Shown piece by piece: positions 1-5,957 of a stretch of 5,957 bases of DNA. Under the pieces are notes generated by a model. The model was not told the origin of the DNA. It did no database searches and saw only the letters and a program-made list of their open reading frames with translations. The DNA comes from Planctomycetota bacterium (GTDB taxonomy: Bacteria > Planctomycetota > UBA1135 > GCA-002686595). Where the stretch lies: assembly GCA_021776885.1 (NCBI GenBank), contig JAJFFA010000682.1:1-5957 (forward strand), in the 5' to 3' direction. Position 1 is the stretch's first letter; every line of letters starts with the position of its first letter. Position numbers and translations under genes: made by a program.

Positions 1-172
1 TCGCGGCGAGGTCGCCGAGGGCCACGACCGAGATGCCGAAGGTGTCGCCGTTGCCCAGGGCTCCTGTGAAGCCGCCCTGGGTGGAGCTGATCACCTGCGC
101 GTCGCGAACGTAGTCGACCTGGGCCAGGGCGGCGGGGGCGAGGGCGAGGAGCAGAGCGGCACGTCGGAGCAT
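1..172 (-). CDS. secreted FG-GAP-like protein, N-terminal fragment (cut by window edge)
   Basis: Only the first 57 codons are present; the gene runs off the left edge. The protein opens with a clear Sec signal peptide: two arginines at residues 3-4, a hydrophobic Leu/Ala core at 5-16, and a likely cleavage after Ala17 (ALA|QVDY). The mature start contains GGFTGALGNGDTFG followed by VVALGDL at about residues 37-55. This matches the opening blade of bacterial FG-GAP (integrin-alpha-like beta-propeller) proteins, in which a phrase such as ALGDLDGDG normally follows. Here the last visible residues are GDLAA, so the usual calcium-binding aspartates are not seen before the edge. The ATG lies one base after the stop codon of the sigma-factor gene (TGA-C-ATG), with no clear ribosome site of its own, so translation is probably coupled. 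The secreted location is well supported; the FG-GAP assignment rests on a short stretch and the function is unknown. Confidence 0.7.
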   Translation of the reverse strand, partial: MLRRAALLLALAPAALAQVDYVRDAQVISSTQGGFTGALGNGDTFGISVVALGDLAA

Positions 173-173
173 G

Positions 174-1691
174 TCAGTCGCGGAGTTCGAGGGTGACGCC
201 GTTGCCGCCGGCGAGGATCGACTCGGGGCCCGGTGTCGTGGCGGGGGGGGCGAGGGTGGGCAGGATCCAGTCGTCGCCGTCCCGCGTCAGCCGCGCGTCG
301 AGGGCCGCGGGCAGGTCCGGGGCGGCGGCTTGCGCCGGGAAGCGCAGTGGAGCGTGGGGCAGGCGCGCGAGGGTGAGGTGCACGTGGCCGTCCTTCGAGC
401 GCGCGCTGAGCGGCCCGGCGAGGGCCCGGACGCGCACCTCGATGTCGCCGCGCGCCGCGTCGAGACGCGTCTCGCCGAGCACCAGGTCGTCGCCCTCGAC
501 CAGGATCCCGGCGCCCGTGCTGGCCGCCGAGAGCCAGGGCGGGGCGCAGCGCACGACGATGCGACCCGCGTGGGAGGAGACGACGAGCGCCAGGCTCGGG
601 GGCACCTGGACGACGTACGAGACGCGCCAGTAGGGAGCGTCGGCAGCGCGCCGCGTCTCGATTACGTGCAGGCGCTCCCCGCGCTCGACGAGCTGCAGGT
701 GATCGTCGAACACCGTGCTGCGCGCATGGGCTGGAACGCGCGCGGGGTCGGCCTCCACGTGCGCCGCGAGCCGCACCACGCCCTCGCTGCCGGGCAGCAG
801 CTCGACGTCGCCGCGGGCGCCTTCGATCAGCAGCACGGACAGCTCGGGGGAGAGGTAGTAGTCGGTCGAGACGTCGACGCTCCAGCGCGCTCCCGCCGTG
901 CTGGGCGATGCGCCCTCGGGGGCTCGCGTCGGCTCGAGCGCCACGGCACCCGCTGCGTCCGAGGCAGAAGGCGGGACGCTGGCCTCGGGCGCCCCCGCCC
1001 TCGCGTCGCCCGTCGCGATCGCTGCCGGCGCTCGTACCGAATCGGGCGGCCCCGGGGGAGCGGGTGCCCGCGTCAGCGCGAAGGCCGCCACGGCCGTAAC
1101 GGCCAGGAGCGTGGCCAGGAGCGCGGCGCCGAGCCCCGCGCCGGCCGCGCGCACGGGGAGCGGTGCGGCCAGGGGAGCCAGGGCGCGCAGCCACAGGTCG
1201 CGTCCCCCGAAGCGACCGTCGAGTCGCTCGCGCAGCTGGGTCAGGGCGCGGGTGATGCGGCTGTTGACAGTGGCCGCGCGGACGCCGTGGCGCTCGGCGA
1301 TCGCCGCGTAGGAGAGCTGCTCGAAGAAGCGCAGGAGCAGGGTCTCACGGTACGGCTCTTCGAGGGCGAGCACGGCCTCGACCAGGTCGCGCTGGCGAGC
1401 GGCGCGCTCGACGACCTCCAGGGTGGAGGGCTGGGGTTCGGGGCGCGCGACGGCGCGCTCGCGTGCCGCCACGGCCTGCGCCTGAGCACTCCCGCGCCCG
1501 TGGATCCGACGCAGGACGGTCGCGAGCCAGCCGCGCAGGGGCCTGTCGACGCGCGGGCGCAGCTCCAGGGCCGCGACCCAGGTGTCCTGGACCAGGTCTT
1601 CCGCCGCATGGGGGTCCGCGCAGAGGGTCCGGGCCAGGGCTCGGATCCAGGCGGCCTCATCGAGGAGCAGGGCGATCTCGCGTTCGTGCAT
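174..1691 (-). CDS. ECF-type RNA polymerase sigma factor fused to a transmembrane segment and a DUF4097-like beta-repeat domain
   Basis: The protein has 505 residues, against about 160-200 for an ordinary ECF sigma factor. Residues 14-80 form sigma region 2, with the conserved stretch AEDLVQDTWVAAL at 30-42. Residues 98-157 form region 4, with a helix-turn-helix SYAAIAERHGVRAATVNSRI at 127-146. A hydrophobic segment at about 183-206 is a good single membrane helix. It is followed by an Ala/Pro/Ser-rich linker (207-270) and a C-terminal domain (271-505). That domain shows recurrent short beta-strand phrases of the type G-x-I/V-x-V (near 294, 376, 395, 416, 436 and 497), which resemble DUF4097-type putative adhesin/beta-helix domains. 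The expected topology is sigma domains inside and the beta-repeat domain outside the cytoplasmic membrane. No separate anti-sigma gene is visible nearby. It probably forms an operon with the secreted protein one base downstream. The start is the first ATG that gives a complete region 2; no strong Shine-Dalgarno sequence precedes it. The sigma assignment is firm, the DUF4097 likeness moderate, and the target promoters unknown. Confidence 0.88.
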   Translation of the reverse strand: MHEREIALLLDEAAWIRALARTLCADPHAAEDLVQDTWVAALELRPRVDRPLRGWLATVLRRIHGRGSAQAQAVAARERAVARPEPQPSTLEVVERAARQRDLVEAVLALEEPYRETLLLRFFEQLSYAAIAERHGVRAATVNSRITRALTQLRERLDGRFGGRDLWLRALAPLAAPLPVRAAGAGLGAALLATLLAVTAVAAFALTRAPAPPGPPDSVRAPAAIATGDARAGAPEASVPPSASDAAGAVALEPTRAPEGASPSTAGARWSVDVSTDYYLSPELSVLLIEGARGDVELLPGSEGVVRLAAHVEADPARVPAHARSTVFDDHLQLVERGERLHVIETRRAADAPYWRVSYVVQVPPSLALVVSSHAGRIVVRCAPPWLSAASTGAGILVEGDDLVLGETRLDAARGDIEVRVRALAGPLSARSKDGHVHLTLARLPHAPLRFPAQAAAPDLPAALDARLTRDGDDWILPTLAPPATTPGPESILAGGNGVTLELRD

Positions 1692-1737
1692 GTCCGCGGG
1701 AAGACTGCGCCCAGGGTCGAGGTCAAATGCGCCGAAG

Positions 1738-1756
1738 TCGGATTTTTCTCAGGGGA
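1738..1756 (-). promoter_or_regulatory. candidate promoter/operator element upstream of the sigma gene
   Basis: Read on the minus strand, this 19-base stretch is TCCCCTGAGAA, then AAA, then TCCGA. It ends 46 bases before the ATG at 1691, and its 11-base core ends 54 bases before it. The core recurs exactly upstream of the thioredoxin-like gene at 5170-5180, where three other bases and TCGGA follow. The TCnGA end resembles the -10 element of some ECF promoters, but no matching -35 box was recognised. It is an A-rich spot in otherwise GC-rich DNA. The function is inferred from position and recurrence only. Confidence 0.3.
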
Positions 1757-1785
1757 GGCGACGGACGGTCATGCGCCCCGGCGAG

Positions 1786-3549
1786 TCACTCCGTCGCGGC
1801 CTTGCGCTCGGCCTCGTCGATCAGGTCCAGGGCCAGGTCGTCTTCGAACAGGTCGGCCTGGGCGCCGCCGTCGGTGACCTCGTCGACGACGCGCTGCTTG
1901 CGCAGCAGGGTCTGGACCATGCGCGCGTCCAGGGACTGGGAGAGCACCAGGTGTTGCACCAGGACGCTGTCCTTCTGGCCGATGCGGTGCGTGCGGTCCT
2001 CGGCCTGGGTCAGGTAGGCCGGCACCCAGTCGAGCTCGGCGAAGACCACGTGGGAGGCCGCGGTCAGGGTCAGGCCGAAGCCCGCGGCCGTGATCGAGCC
2101 GATGAAGAGGGCGCACGAGGGATCGCTCTGGAAGCGGTCGACCGCGGCCTGGCGCGCCTTGGTCGGCGTGCTGCCGGTCAGGGTCACGGCGTTCTCGCCG
2201 AAGGGCTCGGCCAGCTCGGCGATGACGTCCTTGTGGTGCGCGAAGACGACGATCTTGTGGGTCGACTCGAGGGCGTTGTGCAGGTGCTCGACCACCAGCG
2301 GCACCTTGGCCAGGGCCGTGGTGCGGCGCAGCTTGGCCAGCTCGCCGAAGGCCAGGTTGACCCCCTGGCGCAGGCGCTCGAGCTCGGCCGAGTCCGCCGC
2401 ACCGGACTCGCGCGAGCGAGCGCGCAGCTCCGACAGGCGTCGCTTGTGCTCGGCCCAGGCCTCGCCCTCGACCTTGACCAGCTTCTTCAGGTGGTCGCTG
2501 GAGAGCTCGATCACCTGGCGCCGCTTGGGGGGCAGATCCGGCAGGACGTCCTTCTTCGTGCGCCGGATCATGATGTTGGAGCGCAGGCGTTCGTGCAGCT
2601 CGTCCAGGTGGTCCGCACCGGAGAAGTCCCAGCCGAAGTTGGTGCGCATCGGCTTGCAGTAGCGCTTGGCGAAGGTCCAGAAGTGCCCGAACTCGTCCGG
2701 GCACAGGAGTGACGCGATGGGATAGAGCTCGACGGGCCGGTTCAGGATCGGGGTGCCCGTCAGGAACAGCTTGCGCGAGGCCTCCAGGGCGTAGACGCGC
2801 TTCGAGCGCTTGGCCTCGCGGTTCTTGACGAAGTGACATTCGTCGACGATCAGCACGTCCCACGCGCCGCGCAGCTCCTCCTCCCACTTGCCGAGCTGCT
2901 CGTAGTTGACGATCACGACCTGTGCGCTGGCCGGGTACTTCTTGCCCGCGATGCCGACCTCGAGGTCGGGCACCAGCCAGCGCTCGGCCTCGCGCGCCCA
3001 GTTCAGCTTGAGGCTCGCCGGGCACACGATCAGGACGCGCTCGACGCCCTCGGTGGCGTTGACCACACCCAGGGCTTCGATCGTCTTGCCCAGCCCCATC
3101 TCGTCGGCCAGGAGCGTGTTCGGACGGCCGGTCGAGTAGGCGATGGCGGCGCGCTGGTAGGGCAGGTACTCGAAGCCGTCGGGCGCGGGGGTGTCGGTCT
3201 TCGCGTCCTTGGCGTGGCTGGCGCGCAGGGAGTTCGCCTGCTCCAGCTTCTTCACGCGCTCCGCGATGCGCTTGGCGCGCGTGTCCTCGTCGGCGCGGGC
3301 CAGGGCCGGGGCGGCGCGCTCCCCGAGCTGTGAGCGCAGCTCGTCGGGCGCGTACTCCTGCATGGACTGGGCGCGCAGCAGGTCGCTGGTCCACCACACG
3401 CGGCCGACACCGCGCGCACACAGCTTGCAGGTCTTGTTCCGGCAGCGGTCCCCGGGATGCCAGCGAAAGCCGGCTTGCTTGGGCAGGTGCCTGTCCTCGT
3501 AGTCACACTCGAAGACGAACAGTCCCTTGTCGATCTCTTGCAGTTCCAA
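1786..3549 (-). CDS. SNF2-family DEAD-like helicase/ATPase (SMARCAL1-like core)
   Basis: This 587-residue protein is an ATP-driven DNA translocase of superfamily 2. All core motifs are present: Y131-Q132 of the Q-like motif, Walker A DEMGLGKT at 149-156, motif Ia CPASLKLNW at 176-184, Walker B DECH at 236-239, motif III LTGTP at 263-267, motif V AAGFGLTLT near 488-496, and motif VI QAEDRTHRIGQ ending at 525. The N-terminal 56 residues carry a small AGFRWHP...VWWT module with H31, C36, C41 and C44, which could bind zinc. A charged helical stretch (about 85-117) joins it to the ATPase core. Translation starts at TTG (3549-3547): an in-frame TAG lies 15 bases upstream and the next in-frame ATG is residue 63, inside conserved sequence. 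The ribosome site is weak. The gene starts 55 bases after the sulfatase stop on the same strand. The likely role is DNA repair, replication-fork or transcription-associated remodelling. No restriction or other defence gene is beside it, so a defence role is not indicated. Confidence 0.92.
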   Translation of the reverse strand: MELQEIDKGLFVFECDYEDRHLPKQAGFRWHPGDRCRNKTCKLCARGVGRVWWTSDLLRAQSMQEYAPDELRSQLGERAAPALARADEDTRAKRIAERVKKLEQANSLRASHAKDAKTDTPAPDGFEYLPYQRAAIAYSTGRPNTLLADEMGLGKTIEALGVVNATEGVERVLIVCPASLKLNWAREAERWLVPDLEVGIAGKKYPASAQVVIVNYEQLGKWEEELRGAWDVLIVDECHFVKNREAKRSKRVYALEASRKLFLTGTPILNRPVELYPIASLLCPDEFGHFWTFAKRYCKPMRTNFGWDFSGADHLDELHERLRSNIMIRRTKKDVLPDLPPKRRQVIELSSDHLKKLVKVEGEAWAEHKRRLSELRARSRESGAADSAELERLRQGVNLAFGELAKLRRTTALAKVPLVVEHLHNALESTHKIVVFAHHKDVIAELAEPFGENAVTLTGSTPTKARQAAVDRFQSDPSCALFIGSITAAGFGLTLTAASHVVFAELDWVPAYLTQAEDRTHRIGQKDSVLVQHLVLSQSLDARMVQTLLRKQRVVDEVTDGGAQADLFEDDLALDLIDEAERKAATE

Positions 3550-3604
3550 CGCGCCGAGACTCTAGCCCGAACCTCCCAGCCGCTCCACCGTTCCGCAGGC
3601 GTCC

Positions 3605-5110
3605 CTACTCACCGGAGTAGCCCAGGGCACGCAGCCAGCCCGAACTCTCGGCGGCGAAGCCGGCGCGCTGGGCCCGGGGTCGGGCCAGGTGGCGCAGCTC
3701 TGCGGGCCACGTGGGGCGCTCGGCGGCGCGGGTCGCGAAGACGTCTTCGAGCTCGAGAGGGTCGCGCGCCAGATCGTAGAGGGCGAAGCTCCCGGCGGCC
3801 GGGTCGTGGATCATCTTGAACGCTTCGTCGCGCAGGCAGACGAGCTGGCGCGGGGCCTCGGGCGGATGGGTCTCGGCGATCAGCACGCGCGGCGCCGGCT
3901 TCAGCAGGCTGACTCCGCGCGCACCAGCCGGAGGCTCGAGCTGCAGCAGGTCGGCCAGGGTGGGCAGGACGTCGACGTGGCGCACGAGGGCGGAGGCCTG
4001 CTCGGCCAGGAGCGCGCGACGCGCGTCGCCCGCCGCGGGCTTGACGATCAGGGGCACGTGCAAGAGCTCGTCGAAGAGGTGCCGCACGTGACCGATCACG
4101 CCGTGCTCGCCGAGGCCCTCGCCGTGGTCCGAGGTGAAGACGATCAGGCTCGAGTCGTAGAGCCCGCGGGCATCGAGGTCAGCCAGGAGCTCGCCCAGGG
4201 CGCGGTCCGCCAGCTCGACCTCGCGCCGGTAGCGCTCGCGCAGCTCGTCGGGGCGGGGCACGTCGTGCAGCCAGGCCGAGAGCTCCAGCGGCCCGGCGTG
4301 TTCGAGCTCGAAGGCGACGCGGACGCGCGTCCGCGGCGCGTCTCGTGCATCCAGGGCGGGAAGCGGGCGCGGCTCGTTCCGGGCCTCGAGTCGGCAGGAG
4401 CGCAGGCGAATCGGGCGCTGGGCCTCGAAGACCAGCTCATGCGGGCCCGACGCGAGCTGGGCGCTGTGCTCCAAGCGCACGTCGCCGGCGGCGTCGACCG
4501 TCGCCAGGAGCGCGCCGTCCAGGGTCACGCGGGTCGCGCTCGCCGGGTCGGGGGGCTCGTGCGCCGCGTAGGGCTCGTGGGGCTCGGCGTAGTGCGCGAA
4601 GAGGAACAGGCCGCCGCCCGGCTCCTCACCGGCGAGGTGCTCGTGCAGCGTCGCGTTGGCGGCCGCGGCGCTCGAGACCTCGTGGGGGCCGCGGGTCCAG
4701 GCGTCGAAGCCGCGGTCGAGGCCGCTGCCGCGGGTCACGCTCCACAGAGTGGCCAGGCTGGTCGCCGCCCTGGCGTGCCAGCCGGCGTCCGTCAGCCAGG
4801 TGCCCCAGAGTTCGAGGTCGGTGGGGACGCGCTGTCCGTTGTTGGTCACGCCGCTCTCCCCGGGCAGGCGCGATGAGAAGAGCGCCGTGTGCGCCGGCAG
4901 GGTCATCGGGGCGTGGGAGAAGGCGCGCTCGAAGGCGACGCCGTCCGCAGCGAGGCGGTCGAGGTTCGGCGTGTGCGCTTCGCGGGCGACGTCCGCGCGC
5001 AGGGTGTCGATGACGACCAGCACGACGTTGGTGCGCTCGGCCGCGACGTGGGGCGGCGCGCAGGTCAGCACGCACAGCGGAGCCAGGAGTAGGGCGCGGA
5101 GGCGGGGCAT
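3605..5110 (-). CDS. exported sulfatase/alkaline-phosphatase superfamily hydrolase with a Thr-type active site
   Basis: The protein has 501 residues and starts at the ATG at 5110, which gives a signal peptide (Arg3, Arg5, hydrophobic 6-17, probable cleavage after VAA at 24). The frame stays open upstream to 5551, but that part is antisense to the thioredoxin-like gene and looks non-biological. Sulfatase-fold landmarks follow: TNVVLVVIDTLRAD at 27-40 (metal Asp35), HTPNLDRLAADGVAFERAFS at 46-65, TLPAH at 70-74 where sulfatases have C/S-x-P-S-R, AHYAEPHEPY at 172-181, SDHGEGLGEHG at 327-337, and a terminal LRALGYSGE. The nucleophile position is Thr70 rather than a Cys or Ser that could become formylglycine, so phosphatase, phosphodiesterase or phosphotransferase chemistry is at least as likely as sulfate release. 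Residues 185-285 form an extra beta-rich segment between PHEPY and the YRREVELADRALG helix. The enzyme is expected in the periplasm or outside the cell. Cys17 does not sit in a good lipobox (VLTC). The substrate is unknown. Confidence 0.88.
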   Translation of the reverse strand: MPRLRALLLAPLCVLTCAPPHVAAERTNVVLVVIDTLRADVAREAHTPNLDRLAADGVAFERAFSHAPMTLPAHTALFSSRLPGESGVTNNGQRVPTDLELWGTWLTDAGWHARAATSLATLWSVTRGSGLDRGFDAWTRGPHEVSSAAAANATLHEHLAGEEPGGGLFLFAHYAEPHEPYAAHEPPDPASATRVTLDGALLATVDAAGDVRLEHSAQLASGPHELVFEAQRPIRLRSCRLEARNEPRPLPALDARDAPRTRVRVAFELEHAGPLELSAWLHDVPRPDELRERYRREVELADRALGELLADLDARGLYDSSLIVFTSDHGEGLGEHGVIGHVRHLFDELLHVPLIVKPAAGDARRALLAEQASALVRHVDVLPTLADLLQLEPPAGARGVSLLKPAPRVLIAETHPPEAPRQLVCLRDEAFKMIHDPAAGSFALYDLARDPLELEDVFATRAAERPTWPAELRHLARPRAQRAGFAAESSGWLRALGYSGE

Positions 5111-5169
5111 GGGGACGGTGGGGGGCCGACCCCCGGTTTCGAGCGTGTGGGCCTCGCTTCTGGAGCCGT

Positions 5170-5188
5170 TCCCCTGAGAATGGTCGGA
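5170..5188 (+). promoter_or_regulatory. candidate promoter/operator element upstream of the thioredoxin-like gene
   Basis: On the plus strand this reads TCCCCTGAGAA, then TGG, then TCGGA. The 11-base core is identical to that upstream of the sigma gene (1756-1746, minus strand), and 15 of 19 positions agree overall. The core ends 51 bases before the ATG at 5232, against 54 bases for the sigma gene. With the preceding T, TTCCCCTGAGAA is an imperfect dyad (four of six pairs match), so an operator is also possible. Confidence 0.3.
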
Positions 5189-5218
5189 TGCCCCTCCCCG
5201 GGGGCCCTCCCCCCGTTC

Positions 5219-5224
5219 AGAGGA
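5219..5224 (+). promoter_or_regulatory. ribosome binding site of the thioredoxin-like gene
   Basis: AGAGGA lies 7 bases before the ATG at 5232. It is one of only two good Shine-Dalgarno sequences in the window and supports this start over any other. Confidence 0.7.
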
Positions 5225-5231
5225 ACCCGAG

Positions 5232-5633
5232 ATGTCCGAGCCGACTCCGCACCCCCACTTCGACGACCGCGGCACCCTCTCCTGGCTCACCAGCCTGGCC
5301 GAGGCCAAGGTCCGGGCGCAGGCCGAGAACAAGAAGATCTTCATCGAGTTCGGACGCGAGCAGTGCAGCCAGTGCCGTTCCCTGGTCGAGACCGTCGTCC
5401 CGCGACCGGACGTCGGACCCACGCTGCAGAAACACTTCATCGCCGTGGCCGCCGACGCGGACCAGGCCGAGCCCGAGGTGCTGGCCCTGGCGGGCAAGCT
5501 CGAGGACGCGATGATGCTGCCCTTCGTGCTCTTCGCGGACGCCGACGGCAAGTTCCTCGATGGCTACTCCGGCGTGGTCAGCGCGCCGTATCTCAAGAAG
5601 ACCCTGGGCGAGCTCGTCGGCGAGCCCGCGTGA
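5232..5633 (+). CDS. small thioredoxin-like protein (CSQC active site)
   Basis: The protein has 133 residues and one thioredoxin fold. The strand KKIFIEFG (34-41) leads into the redox motif C45-S-Q-C48. The following VPRPDVGPTLQKHFIAVAADAD is typical of thioredoxin_7-type domains. The cis-proline loop is M95-L-P97-F, followed by VLFADADGKFLDGYSG (99-113). There is no signal peptide or membrane segment, so it appears cytoplasmic unless exported by another route. The likely role is thiol-disulfide exchange or redox sensing; the partner is unknown. It stands first in a plus-strand pair. Its stop codon overlaps the ribosome site of the next gene, which also has a thioredoxin-fold domain, so the two are probably made together. 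The start is supported by a good ribosome site. The assignment is firm at fold level and open at the level of substrate. Confidence 0.88.
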   Translation: MSEPTPHPHFDDRGTLSWLTSLAEAKVRAQAENKKIFIEFGREQCSQCRSLVETVVPRPDVGPTLQKHFIAVAADADQAEPEVLALAGKLEDAMMLPFVLFADADGKFLDGYSGVVSAPYLKKTLGELVGEPA

Positions 5634-5635
5634 GG
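5631..5635 (+). promoter_or_regulatory. ribosome binding site overlapping the upstream stop codon
   Basis: TGAGG contains the TGA stop of the thioredoxin-like gene and lies 8 bases before a GTG. It decides the GTG at 5644 as the start of the following gene and implies translational coupling. Confidence 0.6.
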
Positions 5636-5643
5636 CGCTCGCT

Positions 5644-5957
<314 letters not shown>

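Larger units (their letters stand above)
5111..5231. other. divergent intergenic region between the sulfatase-like and thioredoxin-like genes
   Basis: These 121 bases separate two genes transcribed away from each other, so promoters for both should lie here. The region contains a G5-CCGA-C5 potential hairpin at 5121-5134, close to the sulfatase start, a CCCCGGGG palindrome within 5191-5210, and the 19-base candidate element at 5170-5188. No tRNA, small ORF or classical -35/-10 pair was recognised. The sulfatase ATG has no visible Shine-Dalgarno sequence in its leader. Confidence 0.6.

Noticed and set aside
91..1194. A minus-strand open frame of 367 residues inside the sigma gene
   Set aside because: It is Arg/Ala/Pro-rich and out of frame with the conserved sigma motifs; it is a shadow of high GC content.
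1692..1785. A terminator between the helicase and sigma genes
   Set aside because: No stem followed by a U-run was found on the minus strand; the T-run at 1743-1747 is on the wrong strand for it.
171..1877. A long plus-strand open frame (568 residues) opposite the sigma gene
   Set aside because: It mirrors the codon pattern of the minus-strand sigma gene in GC-rich DNA, has low-complexity Arg/Gly/Ala composition and no recognisable domain.
1582..2712. A plus-strand open frame of 376 residues opposite the helicase
   Set aside because: It is antisense to clear SNF2 motifs and has no family resemblance.
1786..3549. The helicase as part of an anti-phage defence system
   Set aside because: SNF2 proteins occur in some defence systems, but no methylase, nuclease or other defence partner lies beside it in the window.
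3689..4876. A plus-strand open frame of 395 residues opposite the sulfatase-like gene
   Set aside because: It is antisense to conserved sulfatase-fold motifs and has no recognisable domain or good start.
5058..5062. A lipoprotein signal at Cys17 of the sulfatase-like protein
   Set aside because: The residues before the cysteine (V-L-T) do not fit the usual lipobox, and a standard cleavage site after VAA at residue 24 fits better.
5111..5551. A 147-residue N-terminal extension of the sulfatase-like frame
   Set aside because: It covers the antisense of the thioredoxin-like gene and puts the signal peptide in the middle of the protein; the ATG at 5110 gives a normal exported protein.

Overview
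The window is very GC-rich and densely coding, with five protein genes plus a sixth cut by the left edge. The gene types suggest a planctomycete-like or similar environmental high-GC Gram-negative bacterium: an ECF-type sigma factor with a long C-terminal extracytoplasmic extension, a secreted FG-GAP-like protein, and a sulfatase-fold protein with a non-formylglycine active site. The phylum is an inference, since there is no rRNA or marker gene here.

Layout. Positions 1-5110 carry four genes on the minus strand. In order of transcription they are an exported sulfatase/alkaline-phosphatase-superfamily enzyme (5110-3605), an SNF2-family helicase that begins with TTG (3549-1786), an ECF sigma factor fused to a membrane segment and a beta-repeat domain (1691-174), and the first 57 codons of a secreted FG-GAP-like protein (172 to beyond the left edge). 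The sigma gene and the FG-GAP-like gene are separated by one base and are probably translated together. The helicase and sigma genes are separated by 97 bases, where there may be a fresh promoter. A 121-base divergent region (5111-5231) separates this block from a plus-strand pair: a small CxxC thioredoxin-like protein (5232-5633) and the start of a YyaL/SPATA20-type thioredoxin-domain protein (5644 to beyond the right edge). The pair is tightly coupled, with the second gene's ribosome site overlapping the first gene's stop codon.

How the genes may work together. The left pair looks like a regulator with its own membrane-anchored sensory or scaffold domain, followed by a secreted protein. The right pair looks like a two-protein thiol-redox unit. 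Nothing ties the helicase or the sulfatase functionally to either pair. The most unexpected non-coding signal is an 11-base exact match, extending to 15 of 19 positions. It lies about 50 bases upstream of both the sigma gene and the thioredoxin-like gene, in the same orientation relative to each. No RNA genes, CRISPR arrays, mobile elements or convincing terminators were seen. No clear new multi-gene system is present; the best candidates for novelty are the sigma fusion and the shared upstream element.
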